Under the pieces are notes generated by a model that ran no database searches, had not been told where the DNA came from, and saw only the letters and a list, made by a program, of their open reading frames with translations. This document shows positions 9,107-18,544 of a stretch of 64,000 nt of DNA, in pieces (positions within the stretch are counted from its first letter, which is position 1; the number at the start of each line of letters is the position of its first letter). The position numbers and the translations under genes are program-made. Origin of the DNA: G963422745 sp963422745. GTDB taxonomy: Bacteria; Actinomycetota; Acidimicrobiia; Acidimicrobiales; Aldehydirespiratoraceae. Location of the stretch: the NCBI GenBank assembly GCA_963422745.1, contig OY730477.1:2170001-2234000 (forward strand), in the 5' to 3' direction.

Positions 9107-9928
9107 TCATACCGAAACCCTTGGTTGTTGTCCGGTACCGGTCGCACCGACACGTCCGTAGAGCCGACGCATGACCAAACGGAACACCAAGCCGTGGAGC
9201 TTGTCGAGCGCCAGACCCAGGATCGTCAACAATACAAAAGCGACGTACATCAACTCGGTGTCGAGAGTGCCTTGAGCAACGATGATCTGCGCACCCAGAC
9301 CCTTGTTGGCACCCACATATTCGGCAACAACCGCACCCACAAGTGCCAACATCAAAGCCACCCGCAGGCCGCTGAACAAAGCTGGCACGGCATGAGGAAC
9401 CCGGCCCTTGATCAAGGTGGTCCACCTCGAGGCCCGTAGCGCACGAAAGAGTTCGATCATCTCCGCGGGTGTGGACGTGAGCCCGAGATAGGTGTTCTCA
9501 AGCAGCGGGAAGAACGCTATAAGAGCAGCGATGATGATCTTGGGTTCTTGACCAAACCCAAACCAGATAACCAGAATCGGTGCCAACGCGAACTTGGGCA
9601 GCGCCTGGGTGATGATGACATAGGGCATGATCACCCGACGGGCGATATCGAACTCAGCGGCCAAAGTACCGAGCCCGATTCCAATGACGGCACCTGCGGC
9701 GAAGCCGAGCGCGATTTCCTGCAGGGTGATCCGGATGTGTTGATTGGCCCGGCCTTCGCCCACATAGGAAATGAGCCGATCCAACACATCAACAGGTGTC
9801 GGTGAGATCAGCGGCGAGTTTCCCGACGCCCAGATATGCCAGATCAGCACCAGCACAGCGAAACTTCCCACGAATAAGAGTCGCCCGATCCACAGGTCGG
9901 TGTTGCGAGATCTGCGTAGGTCGGCCAC
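9107..9928 (-). CDS. ABC transporter permease, TauC/SsuC/NrtB type
   Basis: A 273-residue inner-membrane permease of the nitrate/taurine/sulfonate class. A first hydrophobic segment lies at about residues 15-35 (LLFVGSFAVLVLIWHIWA); further segments follow at about 75-90, 100-130, 190-210 and 225-245. The coupling (EAA) loop reads FRALRASRWTTLIKGRVPHAVPALFSGLRVA in two adjoining stretches. It lies 2 bp after the ATPase gene, so the two are co-translated. The partner binding protein is the NMT1-like lipoprotein two genes upstream. Confidence 0.92.
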   Translation of the reverse strand: MADLRRSRNTDLWIGRLLFVGSFAVLVLIWHIWASGNSPLISPTPVDVLDRLISYVGEGRANQHIRITLQEIALGFAAGAVIGIGLGTLAAEFDIARRVIMPYVIITQALPKFALAPILVIWFGFGQEPKIIIAALIAFFPLLENTYLGLTSTPAEMIELFRALRASRWTTLIKGRVPHAVPALFSGLRVALMLALVGAVVAEYVGANKGLGAQIIVAQGTLDTELMYVAFVLLTILGLALDKLHGLVFRLVMRRLYGRVGATGTGQQPRVSV

Positions 9929-9930
9929 GG

Positions 9931-10716
9931 TTAGCTCAACTCCTCGCGAATGCGTCGACGCAGCGCCCAGAATCGTTCGTCGGCTTCGATGTTCGCGAAT
10001 GTCCGAGGCCGTTCGATATCGACATCAATCACGTCGTGCACACGGCCGGGCCGTGCGGACATCACCATGATGCGATCCGATAAGAAGACCGCTTCGCCTA
10101 TGTCGTGGGTGACGAACACGACCGTGGTGCGGGATTCAGACCAGATGCGCAATAGCTCGCCGTTCATCGTGTCACGGGTCTGGGCGTCGAGCGCTCCGAA
10201 CGGTTCGTCCATGAGCAGGATTGAGGGTTCCGTTACCAGCGCCCGCGCAACCGAGACACGCTGTTGCATGCCCCCCGAGAGCTCCTCGGGTCGGTTATGT
10301 AGATAATCGGCAAGACCAACCATCTCGATCACCTGATCAGCTTTGACATTGTCGGCATCCGTGGGACGCCCGCTCACCTCGAAAGGCAACAAAACGTTGT
10401 TCTTGACGGTGCGCCAAGGCAACAAGACAGGCTTTTGGAATACGTAACCGATACGAGGGTCGGGTCCTGTCACCAACTCGCCCGCAATACGAATACTTCC
10501 GCCGCTGACCGCGATGAGTCCTCCAATACAGCGCAGCAGGGTGCTTTTGCCGCATCCGCTGGGGCCAACGATGGAGACGAACTCCCGGGGCGCGATTTCG
10601 AAATTGATCTCCGCCAGTGCCGTGATGTCACCAGCGGATGATCCGAAGACCTTCGTGACACCTTCAATCGCGATACTGCTGCTGGCGGGTAGCGGTTCTT
10701 GAGCAACAGCGCTCAC
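9931..10716 (-). CDS. ABC transporter ATPase, TauB/SsuB type
   Basis: A 261-residue nucleotide-binding subunit. Walker A is GPSGCGKST (about 53-61), the Q-loop is GYVFQKPVLLPW, the signature is LSGGMQQRV, Walker B is ILLMDEPFGALD and the switch is VFVTHDIGEA. All are intact. It belongs to the importer encoded by the flanking permease and binding-protein genes. Confidence 0.93.
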   Translation of the reverse strand: MSAVAQEPLPASSSIAIEGVTKVFGSSAGDITALAEINFEIAPREFVSIVGPSGCGKSTLLRCIGGLIAVSGGSIRIAGELVTGPDPRIGYVFQKPVLLPWRTVKNNVLLPFEVSGRPTDADNVKADQVIEMVGLADYLHNRPEELSGGMQQRVSVARALVTEPSILLMDEPFGALDAQTRDTMNGELLRIWSESRTTVVFVTHDIGEAVFLSDRIMVMSARPGRVHDVIDVDIERPRTFANIEADERFWALRRRIREELS

Positions 10717-10841
10717 GCGTACCGCCAGTCCCGCTGATCGGTCAATCCCGACGATTCGATGACGCCACAGATGATGGCACTTGCCTGAGGCGTCGACTCG
10801 TCGCTACAGGGCACGCAACACCAACCGAACCGGCGAAGGCT

Positions 10842-11963
10842 CTACTGGCCGATGTAACGGTTCGAGATGATCGACCCGACATCAACTGCCTCCTCAAGAA
10901 TGCCCAACTGCACGGCCTGCTCGGCAACGTCGGCGATGGTCGCGGGATCACACCATCCCATCCCGTTCTCGGCGACACCGGGGCCGTTGTTCTGCATCTC
11001 AATTCGGTAGTCGATAACCGCCAGGTTGCGCTCAATGTTCTCAGCACCATCAGCAAGGCGACTGCCGATCTCCGCGGCAGCGTCGGGGTTGTCCTCAATC
11101 CAGAGCTTGGCCTTCTCGATTGCATCCACGAACCGACCGACGAGGTCGGCATTGTCGTCGAGCCAGTCACGTTTGGCGAAATAAACGTCGTTGGGGCCCG
11201 GTACCTGCTCGTACTGCCAAATCTCGTAGTCGTCAACCTGATCGGCAGGAATGCCACCGTTGTCGAGCAGCGCCCAATTGATGCTCCCCCAAGTTGAGGC
11301 AGCCTGCGCCTCGCCGCTGAGCAGCGCCGTGCCGAAATCAATGCCGGTTGCCGCGAAGGTGACATCATCTTCGGAGATGCCGTTGGCGGCAAGCAGCAAA
11401 GCCGCATACCACTTGCTGGTTGACGCCTGTGAGGTCACCGCAATGGTCTTGCCCTTCAGGTCTGCTGGAGATTCAACCCCAGCAGCGTTGTTCACCAGCA
11501 TCGTTAGCCAGTTCTGGGTGTACGGGCAATAGAACCCCTCAAGGTCCTCCCCGGCAAGCACCGCGAAGAAACCCGAGAAGGGATCAGCCATGGCAATGTC
11601 GGCGTTGCCGCCCACGAGTTGGAATACAGCGTCGCCTGCACCTGCACCCGCGAGCTGCTCGAGTTCAACACCGGCCTCAGCGAAGTAGCCGTTCTCCTCG
11701 GCGACATACAGATCAACGAAATCGATGAATTTCGCTCCCCAGGTAACCAGCCGGATCGTCTCTGGTTCCGGGGCAGGCTCGGGCTCACCTACTGTGACTA
11801 CAGGGGTGTCGTCATCGCCGGTTTGCGGTGGATCGTCGTCGTCAACCTCGGCGTCGTCGCCACATGCGGCCGCCAACACCGCCAAGGCCACAACTGGAAT
11901 CGCAAGCCACTTCCATCGCGATCTCAACGCATTTCGCGATTTCAACGCATTTGTGTTGAACAT
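10842..11963 (-). CDS. NMT1/THI5-like substrate-binding lipoprotein
   Basis: The start chosen is ATG 11963 (373 residues), with GGAAGGA six bases upstream; a longer frame to 12017 lacks a ribosome site. Signal peptide ends at a lipobox (VLAAAC, Cys34), followed by an acidic linker (GDDAEVDDDDPPQ). The body is the SsuA/THI5 two-lobe fold: IRLVTWGAKFIDF, ENGYFAEAGVELE, GGNADIAMADP and LKGKTIAVTSQASTSKWY. These proteins bind pyrimidine precursors, sulfonates, nitrate or aromatic acids. It is the first gene of the importer-monooxygenase-amidohydrolase operon. Confidence 0.92.
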   Translation of the reverse strand: MFNTNALKSRNALRSRWKWLAIPVVALAVLAAACGDDAEVDDDDPPQTGDDDTPVVTVGEPEPAPEPETIRLVTWGAKFIDFVDLYVAEENGYFAEAGVELEQLAGAGAGDAVFQLVGGNADIAMADPFSGFFAVLAGEDLEGFYCPYTQNWLTMLVNNAAGVESPADLKGKTIAVTSQASTSKWYAALLLAANGISEDDVTFAATGIDFGTALLSGEAQAASTWGSINWALLDNGGIPADQVDDYEIWQYEQVPGPNDVYFAKRDWLDDNADLVGRFVDAIEKAKLWIEDNPDAAAEIGSRLADGAENIERNLAVIDYRIEMQNNGPGVAENGMGWCDPATIADVAEQAVQLGILEEAVDVGSIISNRYIGQ

Positions 11964-12056
11964 GATGAATCCTTCCGATGCACTAGATTCCATATTCTCA
12001 TACATTCTATATTCCATCCATAATCAAATGTCAATTAGAGTGTTATGGTAGCATTG
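11964..12056. promoter_or_regulatory. Divergent promoter region of the importer operon and GntR gene
   Basis: This short AT-rich gap sits between the outward-facing importer operon and the GntR/FCD regulator. It contains a directly repeated ATATTC motif (11992 and 12009) and CAAATGTCAATTAG just before the regulator. A GntR/FCD protein usually represses its own gene and a divergent operon from such a region; the exact operator is not resolved. Confidence 0.45.
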
Positions 12057-12734
12057 ATGGGCTCGTTCGAACGTCCGATGACAGCTCTGCAGGCGGTCCT
12101 GTCGGAGCTGCGACGACGTTTGCTTGACGGTCGCATCCAGCCTGGCGACCCCATACGTCCCGATGCGGTCGGAGAGGAACTCGGAGTGTCCGCCGTGCCA
12201 GTGCGCGAAGCTCTGCGCATCCTTGAAGGCGAGGGCCATGTCACGAATCGGCCTCACCGAGGGTACGTCGTTGCCGAACTTGATATCGACGACCTAACCG
12301 AGATCTACCGAATCCGGGAACTGCTGGAGGAAGAAGCCGTCCGCCGAGCCATACCGAAACTCGACGCCGATGACCTCGCCGAACTCAGATCAACAATAGC
12401 CGAGATGGCCAAAGCAGGTGACGACGTGGTCGAGTTGACCGAGGTCAACCGACGCTTTCACTTCGCACTCTTCGAAGCGGCCGAGCTGCCTCATCTCCTT
12501 CGCATATTGCGCATGTTGTGGGATTCTTCTGATCGATATCGCCTGCGGTATCTCATCACACCTGAAAACCGTCGGCTGGTTCAAGAACAGCACCGACGCA
12601 TCATGGAGGCCATTGAAGACCGTGACGTTGAGCGGGTCATCAAAGAGAAATCGCTGCACAGAGCCCATGCCATCGACACGCTCATCGGTTTCGCAGATCC
12701 CGTCTCGGAATCCGCCGCAGAAGCCGTGGGCTAA
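12045..12734 (+). CDS. GntR-family (FCD subclass) transcriptional regulator
   Basis: 229 residues. N-terminal winged helix (about 12-75) has the GntR pattern: LQAVLSELRRRLLDGRIQPGD, then LGVSAVPVREALRILEGEG, then RGYVVAELD. The C-terminal all-helical FCD ligand domain carries RELLEEEAVRRA, EVNRRFHFALFEAA and EQHRRIMEAIEDRD, with metal-ligand-type His and Asp/Glu positions present. ATG 12057 is an alternative start. It is divergent from the importer operon and probably controls it in response to a carboxylate. Its 3' end is the template of the downstream tandem repeat. Confidence 0.9.
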   Translation: MVALMGSFERPMTALQAVLSELRRRLLDGRIQPGDPIRPDAVGEELGVSAVPVREALRILEGEGHVTNRPHRGYVVAELDIDDLTEIYRIRELLEEEAVRRAIPKLDADDLAELRSTIAEMAKAGDDVVELTEVNRRFHFALFEAAELPHLLRILRMLWDSSDRYRLRYLITPENRRLVQEQHRRIMEAIEDRDVERVIKEKSLHRAHAIDTLIGFADPVSESAAEAVG

Positions 12735-13110
12735 ACACAACCAAAGACCTGAACGCGACCCAGGGATTGACGCCAACTACACCCCGGCCACTCACCCTGA
12801 CGCGACGAGCCCATCAGAGGACCCAAACCCGGAAATTGGACCCAAACCCGCCGCAGAAGCCTTGGGCCAAACACAAGCAAACCCTGAACCCGACCCAGGG
12901 ATTGACGCCATCTACACCCCGGCCACTCACCCTGACGCAACAACCCCGTCGGAGGACCCAATCCCGGAAATTGGACCCAAACCCGCCGCAAGCAAACCTG
13001 AACGCGACCCGGGGATTGACGCCAACCACCCCCCGCCACCAACCCTGATACAACGACCCCATCGGAGGATTCATACCCGCCGCAAGCAAGAACCTGAACG
13101 CGACCCAAAC
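12709..13110. repeat. Tandem repeat built from the 3' end of the GntR gene
   Basis: Three copies of a roughly 114-135-bp unit are anchored at CTGAACGCGACC-type motifs at 12749, 12884 and 12998. The unit boundary reaches into the regulator: CCGCAGAAGCCGTGGGCTAA at the gene end recurs as CCGCAGAAGCCTTGGGCCAA near 12852. So the array includes the last codons and the stop of the GntR gene. A further decayed piece runs to 13110. No convincing gene lies here, although all three copies are open in one frame. Confidence 0.8.
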
Positions 13111-13152
13111 CCGGTAGTTGAACTCAAGCCCGGTCGAGAGCGCGTATCGAGA

Positions 13153-14832
13153 TCAACCAGACAGGTCGATCTTGCGTTGCTCGATCTTCGTGCGTAGAGG
13201 CGGAAAAACTTCCGTTGGGTCAATCAGGACCGACAACAGCGTTGGTTCGGTTGCAGCCATGGCCCAGCGCACAGCTTCGTCAATGTCGGTAACAGAGTCG
13301 ACTGTTCGCGCTGGCACACCCATGGCGGCGGCCACTCCTGCGAAATCGATCGGACCGAGCCCCATGAAATGGTCCTCGCCGTACATCGCCTCGGCTTGGT
13401 GTTTGAGGATGCCCAGTGCTCCGTCGGCGAAGATGACGACCACTAGCGGGATCCCAAGATCACGAGCCACGCGGAGTTCACCCATGGTGTGAACGAAGCC
13501 TCCGTCGCCAGCAATGGCCACCACCTTGTTACCAGGCAGAGCAACCGCTGCGCCGATGGCTGCTGGGAGGCTGAATCCCATAGCGTCAAACTCGCAGGAT
13601 TGCAGCAGGCCATCGGGGCGGACCACGTCGAGTTGGTCGCATACCCACAGCCGGTGATTACCAATATCTGCTGAAAACACGGCGTCTTCGGGCGCGTGTT
13701 CCTTGAGGGCACGTATGAAGCGCGCTGCACCAATACCGCCAATCGGATCGTGGCGGTCCTGCGACTTGGCCGATTCGGTACTGAACCATGGCTCCCGATT
13801 CCCAACATTTGCACCAACAGCGGCGAGCACGCTGGCTGCATCGGCGATGATTCCTTGATCGACTGGGTAGACACGGTTGATCTGGGATGGATCGGCGTCG
13901 ATTTGTGCGGTTGTGGCATCGTCGCCGAATAGATCATCACGCCATCCCGAGGTTGTCTGTTCGCCCAAGGCACAGCCGACTATGAGCACGAAATCAGCCC
14001 GACGGATCGCTTCGCGAGCCGCTTCGGTGCCGTAGAAGCCCGACATCCCAACGCTGGATGGATGTGTGGTGGCGATGCAGCCAACACCGGAACGGCTGGT
14101 GGCTACTGGAGCGCCCAGACGTTCGGCGAGCCGGGCGAGCAACTCGGTTCCTTGGGAGCGAATTACGCCATGCCCGGCAAGGATGGCGGGACGTTTGCAG
14201 GATTCAAGCAGGGATTCAAGCGCGGTGATGTCGTTGGCGTTCGCAGCCAAAGCGGCTGGAGCAGCTACAGTCGGGGGCTTCCATTGTGTCGTCGTTTCAG
14301 CCTGCAGGTTCTGAGGCAAAGCTATGTGCACAGGTCCGGGGCGGCCGCTGGCGGCCGTTTGGAGTCCCGCAGCTAACAGATTCGGGATCTCTTCCAACGA
14401 GACGGCTTGAACCGATGACTTGCAAAAGGGTGCCAGGAGGCCGACGTTGTCGCAATACTGAAGGATGTTGCGGTGCACATAACGCCGATCAACCTGAGCG
14501 GTGAGCACGAGTAACGGAATCGAATCGGCGAAGGCGTTGGCCACGGCTGTGACGACGTTGGTTGCGCCGGGTCCGGGTGCTCCTGTGAACACCACACCTG
14601 GCTTTTTGGAAGTGAGCGCATAGCCCGAAGCCATGTAGCCAGCACCCTGCTCGTGTCGGGCGGCGACAACCCTGGGCGCGCCCAGTTGTCCCATCTCGTG
14701 ATATGTAGGCAAGAAATGCCCGCCAGCAACTGTGAAAATTGTCTCGACGCCGGATTCGCTCAGCATCTGAGGGATAGCCAAGCGACCGATGATCGGGTTC
14801 GCGGTGTCCGCCTCTGTTGGATCAGACATCAT
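13153..14832 (-). CDS. Thiamine-diphosphate-dependent decarboxylase/synthase (acetolactate-synthase-like)
   Basis: A 559-residue three-domain ThDP enzyme. The N-terminal Pyr domain has the catalytic Glu in AARHEQGAGYMASGYA and GAPGPGATN. The central domain is present (GHGVIRSQGTELLARL, then a REAIRRADFVLIVG block). The C-terminal PP domain has AIAGDGGFVHTMGELRVA with the diphosphate-binding GDG. Family members include acetolactate synthase, benzoylformate decarboxylase, oxalyl-CoA decarboxylase and sulfoacetaldehyde acetyltransferase; sequence does not choose. There is no regulatory small subunit beside it, so a catabolic role is more likely than branched-chain synthesis. Confidence 0.87.
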   Translation of the reverse strand: MMSDPTEADTANPIIGRLAIPQMLSESGVETIFTVAGGHFLPTYHEMGQLGAPRVVAARHEQGAGYMASGYALTSKKPGVVFTGAPGPGATNVVTAVANAFADSIPLLVLTAQVDRRYVHRNILQYCDNVGLLAPFCKSSVQAVSLEEIPNLLAAGLQTAASGRPGPVHIALPQNLQAETTTQWKPPTVAAPAALAANANDITALESLLESCKRPAILAGHGVIRSQGTELLARLAERLGAPVATSRSGVGCIATTHPSSVGMSGFYGTEAAREAIRRADFVLIVGCALGEQTTSGWRDDLFGDDATTAQIDADPSQINRVYPVDQGIIADAASVLAAVGANVGNREPWFSTESAKSQDRHDPIGGIGAARFIRALKEHAPEDAVFSADIGNHRLWVCDQLDVVRPDGLLQSCEFDAMGFSLPAAIGAAVALPGNKVVAIAGDGGFVHTMGELRVARDLGIPLVVVIFADGALGILKHQAEAMYGEDHFMGLGPIDFAGVAAAMGVPARTVDSVTDIDEAVRWAMAATEPTLLSVLIDPTEVFPPLRTKIEQRKIDLSG

Positions 14833-14867
14833 TCCTCCGTAGTCGCGTTCCTAAGTTCTGCTGTAGC

Positions 14868-14990
14868 TGTCTGCTGTAGCCACATGTCGCTCAGGCTTCT
14901 ACAAACTATATTCGATCAAATTCCGCCGCTCCTGTGTCTGCTGTAGCCACATGTCACACTGGCTCTACAAACTATATTCGATCAAATCAT
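14868..14990. repeat. Duplicated promoter-proximal segment of the ThDP enzyme gene
   Basis: Two near-identical copies of about 55 bp start at 14870 and 14935 with CTGCTGTAGCCACATGTC and end in CTACAAACTATATTCGATCA. On the minus strand each includes a TGATCGAATATAG stretch that could serve as a promoter or operator half. The copies lie 40-160 bp upstream of the ThDP start. Confidence 0.7.
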
Positions 14991-15002
14991 GCCCGTAGAT
15001 TG

Positions 15003-15345
15003 TCCAATTCCTTCACCAGCCAAGATGCGGTACCGGGTCACGAGCCCTGTCAGTCTTGCCCCCCCCCCTAACTGCCTGACCTTCATCAGCCAAGATGCGG
15101 TACCGGTTGACGAGACGAGACGACCGTAGAGGCTGGGGCCGGAAACCTTCACCAGCCAAGATGCGGTGCCGGGTGACGAACTCTGCCAGTCTTGCCCCCC
15201 CCCCCCTAACTGCCTGACCTTCATCAGCCAAGATGCGGTACCGGTTGACGAGACGACACCGGGGATCCACGAAGTACACGACTTTGGCCACGGGCTGCGG
15301 AGTCCGGCGGGTCACGAGATCACACCGGGGATCCACGAAGTACCG
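15003..15345. repeat. Compound tandem repeat including the 3' end of the glutamate-synthase-like gene
   Basis: Four copies of a CAGCCAAGATGCGGTACC-type block (from 15015, 15088, 15153 and 15225) are organised as two larger units of about 140 bp. Each larger unit carries a poly-C run (about 9 near 15060 and 12-13 near 15195). At the right end, ACACCGGGGATCCACGAAG at 15256 is a copy of the last codons of the 15312-17465 gene. Confidence 0.75.
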
Positions 15346-17465
15346 GCGATCGGCACCTTTGCCATCGCTGCGGCCTCCACCGTCAAGGCCGCGAGGTCCT
15401 CAGGTTCAAGGTTGTGCACATGCGATTTCCCGTTCGCTCGTGCCAGCGTCTGCAGCTCAAGTGTTAGAACCTGCAGATAGTTCGCCAACCTCCGGCCACC
15501 AATAACCGGGTCCAGATGTCGCGATAACTCCGGGTCCTGAGTGGTGATGCCCGCCGGGTCAGTCCCCGCCTGGTAGTCCTCCCAGTAGCCCGCAGCGCTG
15601 CCGATTACCCGATACTGTTCGGCAAAATGAGGCGAGTTGTCACCGATCGCGATAAGCGCAGCTGTGCCGATCGACACAGCGTCGGCACCCAAAGCAAGCG
15701 CCTTCGCCACGTCCGCGCCAGAACGAATCCCACCTGCTGCGATCAGCTTTACCTCACGATGCACGCCGAGTTCTTTGAGTGCGCGCACCGACTCTCCGAT
15801 AGCCGCAATCGTAGGAACCCCGACGTGTTCAATGAAGACCTCCTGTGTGGCTGCGGTACCGCCCTGCATGCCGTCCACCACGATCGCATCGGCGCCAGCC
15901 TTCACCGCCAGCGCAGTGTCGTAGTAGGGACGAGCGGCTCCAACCTTGATGTAGATGGGGACTTGCCAGTCGACGATCTCACGCAGCTCGAGAATCTTGA
16001 TCTGTAAGTCGTCGGGCCCTGTCCAGTCAGGATGACGGCACGCGGATCGCTGATCCACGCCTTCGGGCAGGGTCCGCATTGCTGCGACGCGCTCGCTGAC
16101 CTTTTGACCCAGCAGCATTCCCCCACCGCCGGGTTTGGCGCCCTGCCCGACAACAACCTCGATCGCATCGGCCTTCCTGATGTCATCGGGGTTCATCCCA
16201 TAGCGAGACGGTAGATACTGGTACACGAGAATGCTCGAATGTTTGCGCTCCTCTGGAGTCATCCCACCGTCACCGGTGGTCGTTGATGTGCCAGCCGCGT
16301 TGGCACCTCGACCCAAAGCCTCCTTGGCCTGAGCAGAAAGCGACCCGAAGCTCATCCCCGCAATGGTGATCGGGATCCGCAGGTAAACGGGCCGCTCCGC
16401 TTTGCCTTCACCGATCGTGACATCCGTGCCGCAGTCTTCGCGATATCCCTCCAGAGGGTACCGCGACATTGAAGCCCCGAGAAATACCAGATCATCAAGA
16501 GTGGGTAGTCGCCGCTTCGCCCCGAAGCCACGGATTCGATAGATCCCAGTGTTGGCCGCCCGTTGGATCTCCGAGATCACGTTGCGGTCAAAGGTGTGGG
16601 ACTCACGATGATGCCAGTCGTCTCCGATCCCCAAATACTTACTGCTCAAATTCTTCCGGTCATGTGCGGGTTCTGGATCATCGGCACCTGGATCATCGCC
16701 GGAGCCCTGTTTTGTTCCATCAATGATGCCGCAGCCCGACCCCCGGCGGAGCTCGGCATCGCGGAGTCCGGCGTCGCGGAGTTCGGCATCTATGTCGTCA
16801 ACCGAGAAGTTGTATAACCGACGAGCCGACCCATATCGACGGAAGTCACCCACCTCGGCTTGCAGCCCGGCTCGACTGAGCAGCATCTCGAGATGCTCAA
16901 GGTCGCCAGGGCGCATCTCGGCCTCAACGCAGTCCGCACCCAAAGAGGCCACGCTTCCACGCACGAAGACGTTTGCCTCGTAGATGGAGTCGCCAAGGTG
17001 ATGGTCGGCATCCCCCAACACCACCAAGGTGCCGGCCTGGGCCATGAAGGCACCCATGTGTCCGATGTTGCCGCCCACCACGACATCGACGCCCTTCATG
17101 GAAATGCCGCATCGCGCTCCAGCGTTGCCTTCGATCACCAGCAATCCGCCGCATCCGGTCGCCCCGGCGGACATCGTCGCACTACCAATTACACGCACGG
17201 TCCCAGACATGATGTTCTCGCCGATTCCGGTTCCCGCGTTGCCATGAACTGTCACCGTGCCACGTTGGTGCATGCCTGCGGCGTAGTAGCCGACGGAACC
17301 CATTATTTCGACCGTGATGTCGCCGGTGATTCCTACCGCCACAGCATGGGCACCGTGTGGGTCGGTCACTACGAAATGCCCTGCGGTGGCTTTGCGCAAC
17401 CGGCTGTTGATTTCGCGCAGGGACTGTTGGTGCAGATTCAACACCTCGTCGGTGGCTTTGCTCAT
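15312..17465 (-). CDS. GlxC-GlxD fusion: GXGXG-domain plus FMN glutamate-synthase domain
   Basis: 717 residues. Residues 1-220 are a glutamate-synthase alpha-subunit C-terminal (GXGXG) beta-helix domain (HGNAGTGIGENIMSG, EGNAGARCGISMKG, GGNIGHMGAF). After a linker comes the FMN-binding glutamate synthase domain (TIAGMSFGSLSAQAKEALG, GDGGMTPEERKHS, QGAKPGGGGMLLG, VDGMQGGTAA, AAGGIRSGADVAKALALGADAV). In N-methylglutamate synthase (GlxBCD/MgsABC) these are usually two subunits. The linker (about 225-265) contains internal short duplications (DAELRD, DAGLRD, DAELRR) and may be the fusion scar. It overlaps the amidotransferase stop by 4 bp. Probable role: amine or ammonia incorporation into glutamate. 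Confidence 0.88.
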   Translation of the reverse strand: MSKATDEVLNLHQQSLREINSRLRKATAGHFVVTDPHGAHAVAVGITGDITVEIMGSVGYYAAGMHQRGTVTVHGNAGTGIGENIMSGTVRVIGSATMSAGATGCGGLLVIEGNAGARCGISMKGVDVVVGGNIGHMGAFMAQAGTLVVLGDADHHLGDSIYEANVFVRGSVASLGADCVEAEMRPGDLEHLEMLLSRAGLQAEVGDFRRYGSARRLYNFSVDDIDAELRDAGLRDAELRRGSGCGIIDGTKQGSGDDPGADDPEPAHDRKNLSSKYLGIGDDWHHRESHTFDRNVISEIQRAANTGIYRIRGFGAKRRLPTLDDLVFLGASMSRYPLEGYREDCGTDVTIGEGKAERPVYLRIPITIAGMSFGSLSAQAKEALGRGANAAGTSTTTGDGGMTPEERKHSSILVYQYLPSRYGMNPDDIRKADAIEVVVGQGAKPGGGGMLLGQKVSERVAAMRTLPEGVDQRSACRHPDWTGPDDLQIKILELREIVDWQVPIYIKVGAARPYYDTALAVKAGADAIVVDGMQGGTAATQEVFIEHVGVPTIAAIGESVRALKELGVHREVKLIAAGGIRSGADVAKALALGADAVSIGTAALIAIGDNSPHFAEQYRVIGSAAGYWEDYQAGTDPAGITTQDPELSRHLDPVIGGRRLANYLQVLTLELQTLARANGKSHVHNLEPEDLAALTVEAAAMAKVPIAGTSWIPGVIS

Positions 17466-18361
17466 GCCACGAGGCTCCAGGTGTAGACACGGGCGGGCTC
17501 CGGTTCGAACACCTCAGCGTCGGCGAGGTCTGGCAGGGTGGCGATCGCTCGGTACTCCGAGGACATGGCGACCCAGTCGTCGGTTTCGGCGATCACGGCC
17601 GGTTTGCATGCGATTGGATCGCGCAGAACTGCAAAACCGTCCTCGGTTCCCACAGCGAAGGTATAGAAGCCGTCGAGGTCGACCAGGGAACCTCGCAGTG
17701 CTTCGTTCAGAGTGTCGCCCTCACGGAGCCGCCACGCCAGGTAACCCGCGGCAACCTCAGAATCGTTGTCGGTTTGGAACGACTCACCGCAGCGCACGAG
17801 CCGTTCACGTAGTTGGTTGTGGTTTGAGAGTGACCCGTTGTGCACTAAGCAGGTGTCTGCCCCGGTAAGAAACGGGTGCGAACCATTCGTCGTGACAGCA
17901 GATTCGGTTGCCATCCGGGTGTGAGCAACCGCATGAGTGCCGGTACGCGACGCCAAGTCGTAGTCGGAGGCGACCCTGTCGGGATCGCCCACGGCTTTGT
18001 ACAACTCGATGCGTTTGCCGAAGCTGAGAACATCGACGTCATCAAGGTTGTCGATGAGCCATTGGCGAGCACGGCGACCGTCGCCAGCGGTCTCAAACAC
18101 GGCGTGGTCGCGCAGGGGACGCACCTCAACCGTCTCTTGGAGCACTCGCTGCAGCTCAACGGCTGTCACGGACCAGTCGGGCTGGTGGCCTTCTGCCAGG
18201 ACCGTCACCCTGTTGAGTTCCTCGGTTCGGTCATCGTAGATCGCAAAGCCTGCGCTGTCGGGTCCTCGCGCTCGCATCTCGTGCAGCATGGACGCCGTTA
18301 ACCGGCCCAAGTCGGATCGGTACTTGGCTGTCTTGAGGAACAGGCCGACGATGCCACACAT
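17462..18361 (-). CDS. glxB: Class II glutamine amidotransferase, GlxB/MgsA type
   Basis: 299 residues beginning MCGIVGLF, so Cys2 is the N-terminal nucleophile after Met removal. Other Ntn-hydrolase signatures are RGPDSAGFAIY, AHTRMATESAVTTNGSHPF, CLVHNGSLSNH and NDSEVAAGYLAWRL. It releases ammonia or channels it to the FMN synthase domain encoded immediately downstream through an ATGA overlap. Together they make an N-methylglutamate-synthase-like or ferredoxin-independent glutamate-synthase-like complex. The symbol is by family and order, not by biochemical proof. Confidence 0.88.
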   Translation of the reverse strand: MCGIVGLFLKTAKYRSDLGRLTASMLHEMRARGPDSAGFAIYDDRTEELNRVTVLAEGHQPDWSVTAVELQRVLQETVEVRPLRDHAVFETAGDGRRARQWLIDNLDDVDVLSFGKRIELYKAVGDPDRVASDYDLASRTGTHAVAHTRMATESAVTTNGSHPFLTGADTCLVHNGSLSNHNQLRERLVRCGESFQTDNDSEVAAGYLAWRLREGDTLNEALRGSLVDLDGFYTFAVGTEDGFAVLRDPIACKPAVIAETDDWVAMSSEYRAIATLPDLADAEVFEPEPARVYTWSLVA

Positions 18362-18544
18362 GTTTTCTCCAAGTCGCGTCGTTGTCGTTTAGTAGGTTCC
18401 AGCACGGCACCGATGAGAACGATTGCCGCTGCGGTGCCGCTGAGAACGATGAAGCGTCTCCGCTTACAGTAGCGATCAAGCGAGAACCCGGCGAACCGGT
18501 CGTCAATCGCGTTGAATGATCCCACAACACGACAAGGAAAGCCC

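Noticed and set aside
12740..13197. Proline-rich frame across the repeats after the GntR gene
   Set aside because: It is open only because the repeat unit lacks stops in one frame; there is no ribosome site or family resemblance.
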